Origin: Winogradskyella pacifica
GTDB taxonomy: Bacteria; Bacteroidota; Bacteroidia; Flavobacteriales; Flavobacteriaceae
Length of the DNA: 64,000 nucleotides
Assembly (NCBI RefSeq): GCF_013403915.1
Contig: NZ_JABFDI010000001.1
Location: 248,001-312,000 of the forward strand
Reading direction: 5' to 3'
The position numbers were made by a program, and so were the translations under genes. Shown here piece by piece: positions 55,452 through 63,665 of the stretch (the first letter of the stretch is position 1; every line of letters begins with the position of its first letter). Under the pieces are notes generated by a model. It worked only from the letters and a program-made list of their open reading frames with translations, was not told the origin of the DNA and searched no databases.

Positions 55452-56687
55452 ATGTCTCTACTCATTACCAACATTAAACAACTCATTCAAGTTCATGATT
55501 ATAACACTACTATTATTAGAGGTAGTGACATGAAAAAATTACCAATTATAGAAAATGCTTACCTCTATATTGAGAATGACACTATAATTGAATTTGGTGA
55601 CATGAGTGATTGCGAAGGGTTTGATGCAGAAACAATTATTGATGCCACTGGTAAATTAGTTTTACCATCGTGGTGTGACTCTCATACACATATAGTTTAT
55701 GCAGGAGATAGAACTTCAGAATTTGTAGACCGAATAAATGGATTGTCTTATGCTGAAATAGCCAAAAAAGGTGGTGGTATTCTAAATTCCGCAAAAACGC
55801 TACAAAATACTTCAGAAGATGAATTATTTGAACAATCCCTAAAACGATTGAACGAACTGATTGCTATGGGAACAGGAGCTGTTGAAATAAAGACAGGTTA
55901 TGGACTCACAGTTGAAGCTGAGTTAAAAATGCTTCGTGTTATAAAACGTTTAAAGCAAGAAAGTCTAGCAATTATCATCCCTACATTATTGGCAGCTCAT
56001 GCTATCCCTGAAGAATTCAAAACAAAAAAGGAAGACTATATAACCTATATTACAGAAGAATTAATTCCTAAAGCGGCAGAATTAAACATCACTAATTACG
56101 TTGATGTATTCTGTGAAGAAGGCTATTTTAGTATAAAAGATACAGAAGCGATATTAGAAGCTGGTAAAAAATTCAACTTACGACCTAAAATTCATGTGAA
56201 CCAATTTACTATTTTAGGAGGTATTGCACTTGGCGTAAAATACAATGCTTTATCTGTAGACCATATTGAAGAATTAAGTGATAAAGATATTAAAGCTCTA
56301 AGAGGAAGTGACACTATGCCTGTTGCGCTACCTGGCTGTTCTTATTTTATTAGCATTCCTTATACACCTGCCAGACGACTAATAGATGCCGGTTTACCAC
56401 TAGCCATTGCTACCGATTACAATCCTGGTACTGCACCAAGTGGTAATATGAATTTTGTGGTGAGTGCAGCTTGTGTAAAATTAAAATTAACACCAGAAGA
56501 AGCTATAAATGCAGCCACGGTAAATGGTGCTTATGCTATGGGAATAAGTAATATGTATGGCAGCATAACACGCGGTAAAAAAGCCAATCTTATTATCACC
56601 AAACCGATGAATCATTATAGTGAAATTCCATATGCATTTGCCCACAATCCTGTTGAGCAAGTCATAATTAACGGTCAAGTATTATAA
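55452..56687 (+). CDS. hutI: Imidazolonepropionase
   Basis: A 411-aa amidohydrolase, third step of histidine degradation (imidazolone propionate to N-formimidoylglutamate). Metal ligands are in CDSHTHIVYAGDR, with further histidines in LAAHAIPEEF and IHVNQF; the catalytic aspartate is in LAIATDYNPG. The ATG at 55452 was chosen because the upstream frame runs into the preceding terminator. hutH and hutU are not in the window; hutG lies 1 kb downstream. Confidence 0.94.
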   Translation: MSLLITNIKQLIQVHDYNTTIIRGSDMKKLPIIENAYLYIENDTIIEFGDMSDCEGFDAETIIDATGKLVLPSWCDSHTHIVYAGDRTSEFVDRINGLSYAEIAKKGGGILNSAKTLQNTSEDELFEQSLKRLNELIAMGTGAVEIKTGYGLTVEAELKMLRVIKRLKQESLAIIIPTLLAAHAIPEEFKTKKEDYITYITEELIPKAAELNITNYVDVFCEEGYFSIKDTEAILEAGKKFNLRPKIHVNQFTILGGIALGVKYNALSVDHIEELSDKDIKALRGSDTMPVALPGCSYFISIPYTPARRLIDAGLPLAIATDYNPGTAPSGNMNFVVSAACVKLKLTPEEAINAATVNGAYAMGISNMYGSITRGKKANLIITKPMNHYSEIPYAFAHNPVEQVIINGQVL

Positions 56688-56692
56688 CAAAA

Positions 56693-56724
56693 AAAAATCC
56701 AGAAGCGAACTTCTGGATTTTTTT
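56693..56724. terminator. Bidirectional terminator between hutI and the coiled-coil gene
   Basis: AATCCAGAAG pairs with CTTCTGGATT around a CGAA tetraloop (56706-56709), flanked by A and T runs. Confidence 0.92.
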
Positions 56725-56746
56725 TATGAATCAACCAACTATCTTT

Positions 56747-57634
56747 TTACTTCAATTCAAATTCTGAAGTAGAAATTAAGGCTTTATCGTTAAATACATT
56801 TATAGTATAGCGTCCTTCTTCAAATTTAGAATCTTCTAATTCATTAATATATTCACAGATATTCAAGTTTCTATTTTCGTAGTTAAATCTACTAATTAAA
56901 CTGTAATTTAATGTCTGCCCTTCAAATTCTATCTGATCGTTAGAACCTAACACATTATTTTTAGGATCAATAACTTGAACGTATAGTTCTTTATCTCCTC
57001 CTTCGGTAAGCATATTTTTAGCGACAGTAAAACAAACTTTAATTTTATCACTTCGTCTGGCACGTTCTGTTGGTATTTGTTTACCATTATTTCTCTCAAT
57101 AACCCCCATACCAACTAACCCAACTGTTTGCAATGCAGCGGCATCTTTAACCACCGTTGTAAGTTCTGTGTTCTGAACTAACAATGAGTCGGTAAACATG
57201 GTACGCTCCGCCAACTGAACCTGAGTACTATCTAAAGATGATGCTAAGTATTGATTTTCACCTTTTAAACGATCGTTTTCAGTTAATAAAACGTCCATTT
57301 CTTCTTGTAAAGCCATGTACTTCTTTTTGTAGTTCCATAAACTACCAACGCTATTTTGAGATACCTTTAAAGAATCCATTAAACCTTGAATACGTTCTCT
57401 TGCAGCAATTAAATCTTGATTCTTAACTTCACTTTCAGCAATGGCTTCATCATAATCTTTGGCCATGTTATTGAGATCATTCATCACTTGTTTCTTCTCA
57501 TTAACTAGCATCTTTTCATTCTCTTGCTTTTCGCTGTAAAGTTTAGAGGTGTAGAAAGCAGTTACTAAGAATAATACTAATAATATCCCTAAGCCTACTT
57601 TTAATCCTGTACTCGATTTTTGTGAACCTTCCAT
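56747..57634 (-). CDS. Membrane-anchored coiled-coil protein of unknown function
   Basis: A 295-aa protein. One N-terminal membrane helix (about residues 11-28, VGLGILLVLFLVTAFYTSKL) is followed by a long coiled coil (about 30-160, rich in Glu/Lys/Leu heptads such as ALQEEMDVLLTENDRLKGEN) and a C-terminal beta-rich domain of about 120 residues that contains IKVCFTVAKNMLTEGGDKEL. Probably periplasmic and bitopic. It lies between hutI and hutG on the opposite strand, with no visible link to histidine use. Confidence 0.82.
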   Translation of the reverse strand: MEGSQKSSTGLKVGLGILLVLFLVTAFYTSKLYSEKQENEKMLVNEKKQVMNDLNNMAKDYDEAIAESEVKNQDLIAARERIQGLMDSLKVSQNSVGSLWNYKKKYMALQEEMDVLLTENDRLKGENQYLASSLDSTQVQLAERTMFTDSLLVQNTELTTVVKDAAALQTVGLVGMGVIERNNGKQIPTERARRSDKIKVCFTVAKNMLTEGGDKELYVQVIDPKNNVLGSNDQIEFEGQTLNYSLISRFNYENRNLNICEYINELEDSKFEEGRYTINVFNDKALISTSEFELK

Positions 57635-57748
57635 AAATTGTTTAGTTTTAAGTATTGTTAATTCTAGTTTTTTTTAAAATGTTAATTTGAAGTCAAAGTA
57701 ATTAAATAAAAATGTACTTTTAATCTATTATTTAAATTATTTATCCAA

Positions 57749-58768
57749 ATGGAGCATCTTATTTTATTTACAGAAAAAGACAAACAACAGCTTTTAAAGA
57801 AACGAAAAGGTGAAACAAAATTTGGAGAACATATTCAGTTAATTCCTAACCTCACTAAGATATACGATAACATTGTTAATTTAGATGTTGACTATGTTAT
57901 TTTTGGAATAACAGAAGCTATTGGAATTATAGCAAATTACGGTAAACCAAGCCCTTATCATGCTTGGCACACGACTCTAAAAGTTTTGTTAAATATACAG
58001 AGTAATGATTTCACTAATGCCAAACGCGTTTTAATACTTGGTCATTTAGATTATACTGAAGAACAAAAATTGGTATATGACTTAGATGTATCGAAAAAAA
58101 AGCAGCTTTCTAAAGTTAGAAATCTTGTGGAAACCATAGATAAAGATGTTGCATATGTTGTATCCTCTATTATTAAAGCTGGTAAAACTCCCATTATTAT
58201 AGGAGGAGGCCACAATAATGCCTATGGTAATATTAAAGGTTGTGCTTTAGCGAACAACGGAAAAATAAATGTTGTGAATTTTGATGCCCATTCTGATTTT
58301 AGAGCTGAAGAAGGCAGACATAGTGGTAACGGATTTAGTTATGCCTTTGCGGAAGGGTTTTTAAAAAACTATTTTATTTTTGGCTTACACGAAAACTACA
58401 CTTCTGATACCTTATTAAAAACGATGAGAAAAGTAAAATTTATAGAATACAATACGTATGAGGCTCTAGAGGTAAGAAATGAACTCGATTTTATTTCTGA
58501 AATGGACACTGCTTTAGACCATGTATCGAACACGACCTTTGGAATTGAAATTGATTGCGATGCTATTGAAAATATACCGAGTAGCGCTATGACGCCAAGT
58601 GGTTTTAGTATACAACAAGCAAGACAATTTGTGAATCATTTAGGTAAACATAAAAACGCAGCGTATCTACATATTTGTGAAGCTGCACCAACGAACAATG
58701 AAGATACCAAAATTGGTAAGTTGATTACGTATTTAATTTCTGATTTTATTCGTGCTAATCGACACTAA
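57749..58768 (+). CDS. hutG: Formimidoylglutamase (arginase family)
   Basis: A 339-aa Mn-dependent ureohydrolase. Metal-binding motifs are IIGGGHNNAYGN, NFDAHSDFR and EIDCDAIENIPSSAMTP. It is the length and pattern of flavobacterial HutG, which splits N-formimidoylglutamate into glutamate and formamide and so follows HutI in the pathway. In the third motif the usual second aspartate spacing is kept (D-x-D). Its gene points the same way as hutI, 1 kb away. Confidence 0.88.
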   Translation: MEHLILFTEKDKQQLLKKRKGETKFGEHIQLIPNLTKIYDNIVNLDVDYVIFGITEAIGIIANYGKPSPYHAWHTTLKVLLNIQSNDFTNAKRVLILGHLDYTEEQKLVYDLDVSKKKQLSKVRNLVETIDKDVAYVVSSIIKAGKTPIIIGGGHNNAYGNIKGCALANNGKINVVNFDAHSDFRAEEGRHSGNGFSYAFAEGFLKNYFIFGLHENYTSDTLLKTMRKVKFIEYNTYEALEVRNELDFISEMDTALDHVSNTTFGIEIDCDAIENIPSSAMTPSGFSIQQARQFVNHLGKHKNAAYLHICEAAPTNNEDTKIGKLITYLISDFIRANRH

Positions 58769-58943
58769 TACAAACACTCTTTCGTTTTATAATTTTGAAA
58801 AAACAGCTGTGTTACATCTAACTTCTATTATCTGAAAATAGTTTTCTCTACATATTTCATATATGATACAGATCTTGATTATTAATTAACTCCCCCTTAA
58901 TTTTACATTAAGAAATTTGTAAATTAGTTATTCATTAAATAGA

Positions 58944-58973
58944 AAACCCTATTTAAATTAATAAATAGGGCTT
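58944..58973 (-). terminator. Terminator after the mechanosensitive channel gene
   Basis: Arms CCCTATTTA (58947-58955) and TAAATAGGG (58962-58970) with an AT-rich loop. The minus-strand side ends in TTTT. A second small hairpin, ATTTTATG with CATAAAAT (59001-59020), lies closer to the stop codon. Confidence 0.65.
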
Positions 58974-59040
58974 TAAAATCTCAAGCACATGCAGGATCCT
59001 ATTTTATGTAAACATAAAATCTATAACCCTAACCTTATAG

Positions 59041-59868
59041 TTAATCCTGCATTTGTACTTGATTTTCTACTATATCTTTAATAGGAACAATCAGTTTTCC
59101 TTCTGAATTTTTTAATATAACAGCGATACTTTTTACAGCCTCTATTTCATAAACCTTATCATTGAATATTATTTTCTGACCAACTTCAAAAGTCTTACGT
59201 GCATAAAATGTATTCAATAATTTAGCGACAACTTCTCTCGCCCCCAAACCAAAAGCAATGGAAAAGGCCAATAAGAAGCCTGCGATTATCATATTAATAT
59301 TATTGGTGATTATTTCTGTATTAATACCAGCTTGATTTAATGCTGTAATAGATATAAATGTCAGTAATAAGAAAAACACCACTTGGCTAATCATTTTACC
59401 ACCGGATAAATCCATTGATTCGAATAATTTTTTCAAACTATTCTTAACGAAATTGGCAAAAATTAAACCAATAATAAATATAATTAACGCCGCAAACAAT
59501 TGTGGTATATAAGATAACAACGCACTAATTTGATTAGAAATAATATCTAATCCCATAATGTCTGATGCCGTTATTAATAAGATAATATACATCATCCATT
59601 TTACAGAACCAGAAACAATTTTAACAGTATCAAAATTGAGTTTTTTACCTTCTATAATCTCAATCTCGTTTAATTTATCATCTAATTTATTTGCCTTTGC
59701 TAATTTTAAAACTTTCTTAATAAGCTTAATAATAAGCTTGGTTACAATCCAACCGATAATTAATACAATTATTGCCCCAACTATATTAGGAAATATTTTA
59801 GTAATCTCTAACCACATTGTAGTTAACGATTGCATAGCAATATCCTTAAATTCTGTTACTTTTTCCAT
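59041..59868 (-). CDS. Mechanosensitive ion channel family protein (short, TM-helix type)
   Basis: A 275-aa inner-membrane protein with five hydrophobic helices (about 20-40, 85-100, 110-135, 155-175, 185-205) and a small cytoplasmic beta domain in the last 65 residues (FEVGQKIIFNDKVYEIE, the MscS beta-domain pattern). The pore helix GFLLAFSIAFGLGAREVV has the Gly/Ala packing of MscS TM3. The large MscS C-terminal cage is missing, so it is a compact version. It is the third gene after the sigma factor in one operon. Confidence 0.88.
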   Translation of the reverse strand: MEKVTEFKDIAMQSLTTMWLEITKIFPNIVGAIIVLIIGWIVTKLIIKLIKKVLKLAKANKLDDKLNEIEIIEGKKLNFDTVKIVSGSVKWMMYIILLITASDIMGLDIISNQISALLSYIPQLFAALIIFIIGLIFANFVKNSLKKLFESMDLSGGKMISQVVFFLLLTFISITALNQAGINTEIITNNINMIIAGFLLAFSIAFGLGAREVVAKLLNTFYARKTFEVGQKIIFNDKVYEIEAVKSIAVILKNSEGKLIVPIKDIVENQVQMQD

Positions 59869-59891
59869 ACTAATACTGTTACTACTATTTT

Positions 59892-60074
59892 TTACTTATT
59901 ATCTTTTTTCCGTCTACTTGTTACACTGTCTATAATATGACCAATATTATACGAAAACAATTCTGCCAATTCCAAAAAGAGTTTTGCTATGGCAATATCA
60001 TGCATAACTTTCTCTTTCAGTTCCAGCGGAACTTCCTGTAAAGGCTTATCTAATTGCTTAAATGGATTCTCCAT
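59892..60074 (-). CDS. Small soluble protein after the sigma factor, putative sigma modulator
   Basis: A 60-aa protein. The start ATG (60072-60074) overlaps the end of the sigma-factor gene by 17 bp. Without a membrane helix or cysteine, it is mostly helical (PLELKEKVMHDIAIAKLFLE). The ELKEKVM...IKL-type N-terminus recalls the first helices of cytoplasmic anti-sigma factors seen after ECF genes in this phylum. This is a loose resemblance, and function is unproven. Confidence 0.65.
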   Translation of the reverse strand: MENPFKQLDKPLQEVPLELKEKVMHDIAIAKLFLELAELFSYNIGHIIDSVTSRRKKDNK

Positions 60075-60651
60075 CTTTCGTATAATTTGTGTACTTATGT
60101 ACAAGTTTATCTTTCGCTCTTTTTAATCGCATTTTAACCGCGCTTTCTCCTATATCTAAAACATCGGCCAATTCTTTAATTGATAAATTATCTTGATACT
60201 TTAATAATAACATCATCTTATCATCTGGTGAGATGAGTTCCATAACGTGCTTCAACTGCTCTACTCTCATGCTTTCAAACTCAAGCGTAGAATCTATATC
60301 TTCACCTATATTCTCAATGTCAAGATACTCTGTGCTAATAGACTTTTTCTCAAACTTTTTAGCTGTATTTCGAGTAACATAATTAACACAATGATTATAC
60401 GTGAAAGCATACAACCATGTTGAAAATTTAGACTTCCCTTTAAAACTTCCTAATTTTACATAAACCCTTAGAAAAACATCTTGAGTTAAATCCTTGGCTT
60501 CATCAACTCCATTTGCAAATCCATAACATTTATTATAAACCATGTTCGCAAATCTATCGTACAGCACCTCGAACAACAAAGTGTCGTTGGTTTTCACGAT
60601 AGCTTCTACGAGCGCTTCATCGGTTAGACTATGAATAGCGTCTTTGGTCAA
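60058..60651 (-). CDS. RNA polymerase sigma factor, ECF type
   Basis: A 197-aa sigma-70 family factor. Region 2 covers about residues 20-90 (FEVLYDRFANMVYNKCYGFA, DLTQDVFLRVYVKLGSFKG, FSTWLYAFTYN), and region 4 covers about 130-180 (LISPDDKMMLLLKYQDNLSI, then IGESAVKMRLKRAKDKL). It lacks region 3 and long N-terminal domains, as in ECF factors. The linker between regions 2 and 4 is long and acidic (about 105-125). It heads an operon with the 60-aa protein and the MscS-type channel. Confidence 0.92.
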   Translation of the reverse strand: MTKDAIHSLTDEALVEAIVKTNDTLLFEVLYDRFANMVYNKCYGFANGVDEAKDLTQDVFLRVYVKLGSFKGKSKFSTWLYAFTYNHCVNYVTRNTAKKFEKKSISTEYLDIENIGEDIDSTLEFESMRVEQLKHVMELISPDDKMMLLLKYQDNLSIKELADVLDIGESAVKMRLKRAKDKLVHKYTNYTKDGESI

Positions 60652-60732
60652 GGGATTTTTTAGTCGGTATTAAATTGGTTATTAATATTAAGACACACAA
60701 TATTTAAAGAGGTCACAAAAAATTTTAAAAAA

Positions 60733-61137
60733 TTACTTTTTAAAATGATTTTCAATATCACCTAAATGATGCTGTAAAGATTTTGCTGATATTTGAATTT
60801 CCCATATTAAAAACAATAAGGATAAAATAAGAAGTACTAATCCTAAACCAAATGCCCAAACTGCTACAATAGGATAATGTATATAAATTAAAAACATCGT
60901 TAAAACACAAAACAATAAACTAGTAATACCTGCAATCTGCATGTACCTAGTCAATTGTATTCTCAATTTTAAATTCTTAATTTGCCTGAGAACGGAAGCG
61001 TCTTGATGCTTTAAATACTTATCACTAAGATTTCGAATGATAGCAGCATAAGCTAAAAATCGGTTGGTATACGCTAACATAATTAACGATATTGCCGAGA
61101 ACAAAAGTGCTGGTGTTGTGAGCGTTAGTTCTTCCAT
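60733..61137 (-). CDS. DUF2721 family membrane protein
   Basis: A 134-aa protein with three hydrophobic helices (about residues 8-25, 65-85, 90-112), matching DUF2721 (TPALLFSAISLIMLAYTNRF, then LKLRIQLTRYMQIAGITSLL). Function unknown. A TAATTTTG box lies at 61150-61157, close upstream. A hairpin separates it from the ExbB/MotA-like gene. Confidence 0.82.
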   Translation of the reverse strand: MEELTLTTPALLFSAISLIMLAYTNRFLAYAAIIRNLSDKYLKHQDASVLRQIKNLKLRIQLTRYMQIAGITSLLFCVLTMFLIYIHYPIVAVWAFGLGLVLLILSLLFLIWEIQISAKSLQHHLGDIENHFKK

Positions 61138-61149
61138 AATCTGTTTTTA

Positions 61150-61157
61150 CAAAATTA
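61150..61157 (-). promoter_or_regulatory. Predicted -7 box of the DUF2721 gene
   Basis: The minus strand reads TAATTTTG, fitting TAnnTTTG, 13 bp upstream of the start codon. Confidence 0.45.
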
Positions 61158-61183
61158 CAGAAATAAAACACTAGAAAATAAAA

Positions 61184-61207
61184 AAGCGAACTTTATAAAG
61201 TTCGCTT
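61184..61207 (-). terminator. Terminator after the ExbB/MotA-like gene
   Basis: A perfect 24-bp palindrome with centre between 61195 and 61196 (AAGCGAACTTTA and its complement). On the minus strand a T run follows, so it ends the upstream ExbB/MotA-like transcript. Confidence 0.8.
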
Positions 61208-61229
61208 GTAATATTATAATTTATGTTTA

Positions 61230-61646
61230 TTATGCGTTCTTTTCTGCATTTAGACACCACCGTAATATTAATATTCCTACACGTGCTAAAACAAATGTAA
61301 ACAAGCCAAAAGTTGCTGTTAATAAGGATATTTTTAATCCGCCAGCAAAAATTGACGGCTCAGGACTTCCCATGGCCTCAACAGAATCGAAAGCGGTAAT
61401 TAATCCAATAACAGATCCTAAAAAACCTAACACTAAACCTAATAAGCTAGAATCTATAGTTAGTTTCAGCATTTTCTCAGCTATCACTTTATTCTTTTTA
61501 AGGTTGATAAAACCTTTTATTAAAAGAAAAACAGAAAGCAATAAACAGATTAAAATAAGTGACATAAATAATGGCCCTCCTTCATTAAACCGGTCTGCCA
61601 ATGGATTAGGTAGTACTAATAATTTCAAAACTAAGTGTTCGTTCAT
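61230..61646 (-). CDS. Orphan MotA/TolQ/ExbB-like proton-channel subunit
   Basis: A 138-aa three-helix membrane protein (about residues 25-45, 68-90, 105-130). LLGLVLGFLGSVIGLITAFD followed by the ALKISLLTATFGLF-type second helix fits the MotA/TolQ/ExbB channel pattern. It is much shorter than ExbB and has no ExbD/TolR-type partner next to it. A perfect TACCTTTG -7 box at 61782-61789 gives it an independent promoter. It may work with a distant ExbD-like subunit or have another role. Confidence 0.75.
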   Translation of the reverse strand: MNEHLVLKLLVLPNPLADRFNEGGPLFMSLILICLLLSVFLLIKGFINLKKNKVIAEKMLKLTIDSSLLGLVLGFLGSVIGLITAFDSVEAMGSPEPSIFAGGLKISLLTATFGLFTFVLARVGILILRWCLNAEKNA

Positions 61647-61781
61647 AATTGATGATTTTAATTAAACATGGTTCAAACTTAAATCTTAAATGCTGTAATA
61701 ATTTTAAAATGCGACGAATCACCAGTTTAATGCCCTTTTAAACTAAATGCTAAATCCGTTGCTAATTCCGTCATTCGTCTA

Positions 61782-61789
61782 CAAAGGTA
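61782..61789 (-). promoter_or_regulatory. Predicted -7 box of the ExbB/MotA-like gene
   Basis: The minus strand reads TACCTTTG, an exact match to TAnnTTTG, 136 bp upstream of the gene start. Confidence 0.5.
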
Positions 61790-61836
61790 TTATTCAGCTG
61801 AAAAATATGGTATTATTGTAATGCTAATTATAGTAC

Positions 61837-62895
61837 ATGCTAAAAAAAGAATTCATATTTAAAAAAATTGGTCAAGGATTGCTCCATGTTATATTTTGGT
61901 GTGCTGTACTCCTCTTCTTCACGTACTTTTTTGGTATTGGCAGCAATAACTTTGATGATACCTTAGTGTATTCACTCTTTTTGATGCCCATAACGATTTC
62001 ACTAACCTATGTTTGTATTTATGCGTTAATACCAAATTACCTCATTACAAAGCGCTATTTCCATTTTATACTTTATAGTATATACACGCTTATTATTTCG
62101 GCCTATTTAGTAATGGTGTCTATCTTTTTTAGTTTGATTTATCTTTCAAAATTTGAATATTCCCATATGAATCCCATTACAGGAAACATCCTTTTTGTAA
62201 TGACAAGCATCTATCTCGTTACCTTTATTGTAAGCGCATTTAAGCTAATGAAACTAAATAATATCGCTTCTAAAAAAACCAAGACTTTAGAAACCAAAAT
62301 CCTAGAAACACAACTAAAACTAAAAGAGCAAGAACTGAAATATTTAAAAATGCAGATACATCCGCACTTTTTATTCAACACGCTAAACACCATGTATGGG
62401 TTTGCTTTGAAGAAAGCTGATGAAACGCCTGAAATGATTCTAAAACTATCTAATCTTTTAGACTATTTGCTATACCAAGTTGATAAACCTTTTGTGCCTT
62501 TAACGGATGAGATTAACCATATTAAAGATTATATAAGTTTAGAACAACTGCGTTTTAATGATACTCTAGAAATTAATTTAAGTGATGATAGTTGCTCTGA
62601 AAATATGGAAATTGCCCCAATGTTATTTTTACCATTTGTAGAGAATAGCTTTAAGCATGGCAAGATTAAAGATGGTAAATTGACTATTGATATTGCATTT
62701 AAATGTAAAAACAATAGCATCCATTTTAGTATTAAAAATTCGCATTCTAAAACAGGTACAATTCAATCTGGTATAGGGTTAGACAACATAAAGAAACGAC
62801 TAGAACTACTCTATAAAAATCAGTATGATTTAAATATTATAGAGAATAACCATTTTTTCGAAGTACAATTAATACTTAAATTAACCAATGTCTAA
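61837..62895 (+). CDS. LytS-family sensor histidine kinase
   Basis: A 352-aa kinase with four N-terminal membrane helices (about residues 15-145) and no long sensor loop. The His_kinase domain shows LKMQIHPHFLFNTLNTMYGF with the phospho-accepting histidine, and the HATPase domain shows LPFVENSFKHG and SGIGLDNIKKRLELLY. The last 8 bp overlap the LytTR regulator start, so the pair is one unit. Such pairs respond to membrane-linked or redox signals in Bacteroidota; the signal here is unknown. Confidence 0.93.
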   Translation: MLKKEFIFKKIGQGLLHVIFWCAVLLFFTYFFGIGSNNFDDTLVYSLFLMPITISLTYVCIYALIPNYLITKRYFHFILYSIYTLIISAYLVMVSIFFSLIYLSKFEYSHMNPITGNILFVMTSIYLVTFIVSAFKLMKLNNIASKKTKTLETKILETQLKLKEQELKYLKMQIHPHFLFNTLNTMYGFALKKADETPEMILKLSNLLDYLLYQVDKPFVPLTDEINHIKDYISLEQLRFNDTLEINLSDDSCSENMEIAPMLFLPFVENSFKHGKIKDGKLTIDIAFKCKNNSIHFSIKNSHSKTGTIQSGIGLDNIKKRLELLYKNQYDLNIIENNHFFEVQLILKLTNV

Positions 62896-63598
62896 AACCA
62901 TCTCGTGTATTATCGTTGACGATGAATCTATAGCTAGAGACATCATAGCTTCTCATTTATCTAAGATTGATACTATTGAGGTTACTGCACAATGCAAAAA
63001 TGCCATCGAAGCTTTTAACTTTATGAGCAATAATACAGTGGACTTAGTCTTTTTAGATATTAACATGCCAGAGATATCAGGAATTGCTTTTGCAAAGTCC
63101 ATAAACAAAGACATTAAGATTATTTTTACCACAGCCTATAGAGATTATGCTGTGGAAGGTTTTGATCTACAAGCTGTCGATTACCTACTAAAACCTATTG
63201 CCTTTTCACGTTTACTACAATCTGTAAACCGGTATTTTGAAGTCTTTTCGAGTTTTAAAGAAACGACTACGAACACCTTAGATAACAACGATTTTATATT
63301 TGTACGCTCTGACCGAAGAATGCAAAAAATAAACTTTGACGACCTTTACTATATTGAAAGTTATAGCGATTATATTAAAATTTATCTTTCGGACAGTGTC
63401 ATAGTCACCAGAGAAACGATTACCGCCATTGAAGCGAAATTACCAAAAACACGTTTTTTAAGGATTCACAGGTCTTATATTGTGGCGTTAGAACACATAC
63501 AGTCATTTACAAATGACCATGTTACTGTTAATCGGAAAGCGCTTTCCATTAGTCGAAGTTATAAGAAAGAAGTTTTAAAACATCTAGAAAATTTTTAA
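62888..63598 (+). CDS. LytTR-type response regulator
   Basis: A 236-aa regulator. The receiver domain (about 1-120) has IIVDDESIARDI, the phosphorylation site VFLDINMPEISG and the conserved lysine in DYLLKPIAF. The LytTR DNA-binding domain (about 135-235) has FVRSDRRMQKINFDDLYYIE, TRFLRIHRSYIVAL and SRSYKKEVL. It is translated together with the LytS-like kinase, whose output it carries. Targets are unknown; the divergent ExbB/MotA-like gene is a candidate. Confidence 0.95.
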   Translation: MSKTISCIIVDDESIARDIIASHLSKIDTIEVTAQCKNAIEAFNFMSNNTVDLVFLDINMPEISGIAFAKSINKDIKIIFTTAYRDYAVEGFDLQAVDYLLKPIAFSRLLQSVNRYFEVFSSFKETTTNTLDNNDFIFVRSDRRMQKINFDDLYYIESYSDYIKIYLSDSVIVTRETITAIEAKLPKTRFLRIHRSYIVALEHIQSFTNDHVTVNRKALSISRSYKKEVLKHLENF

Positions 63599-63665
63599 CT
63601 TTAAGAAATAAACGCCCAAATCGCAACGTTACAAAGCAACTACCTTTGTATTGAAACCTCATTGA

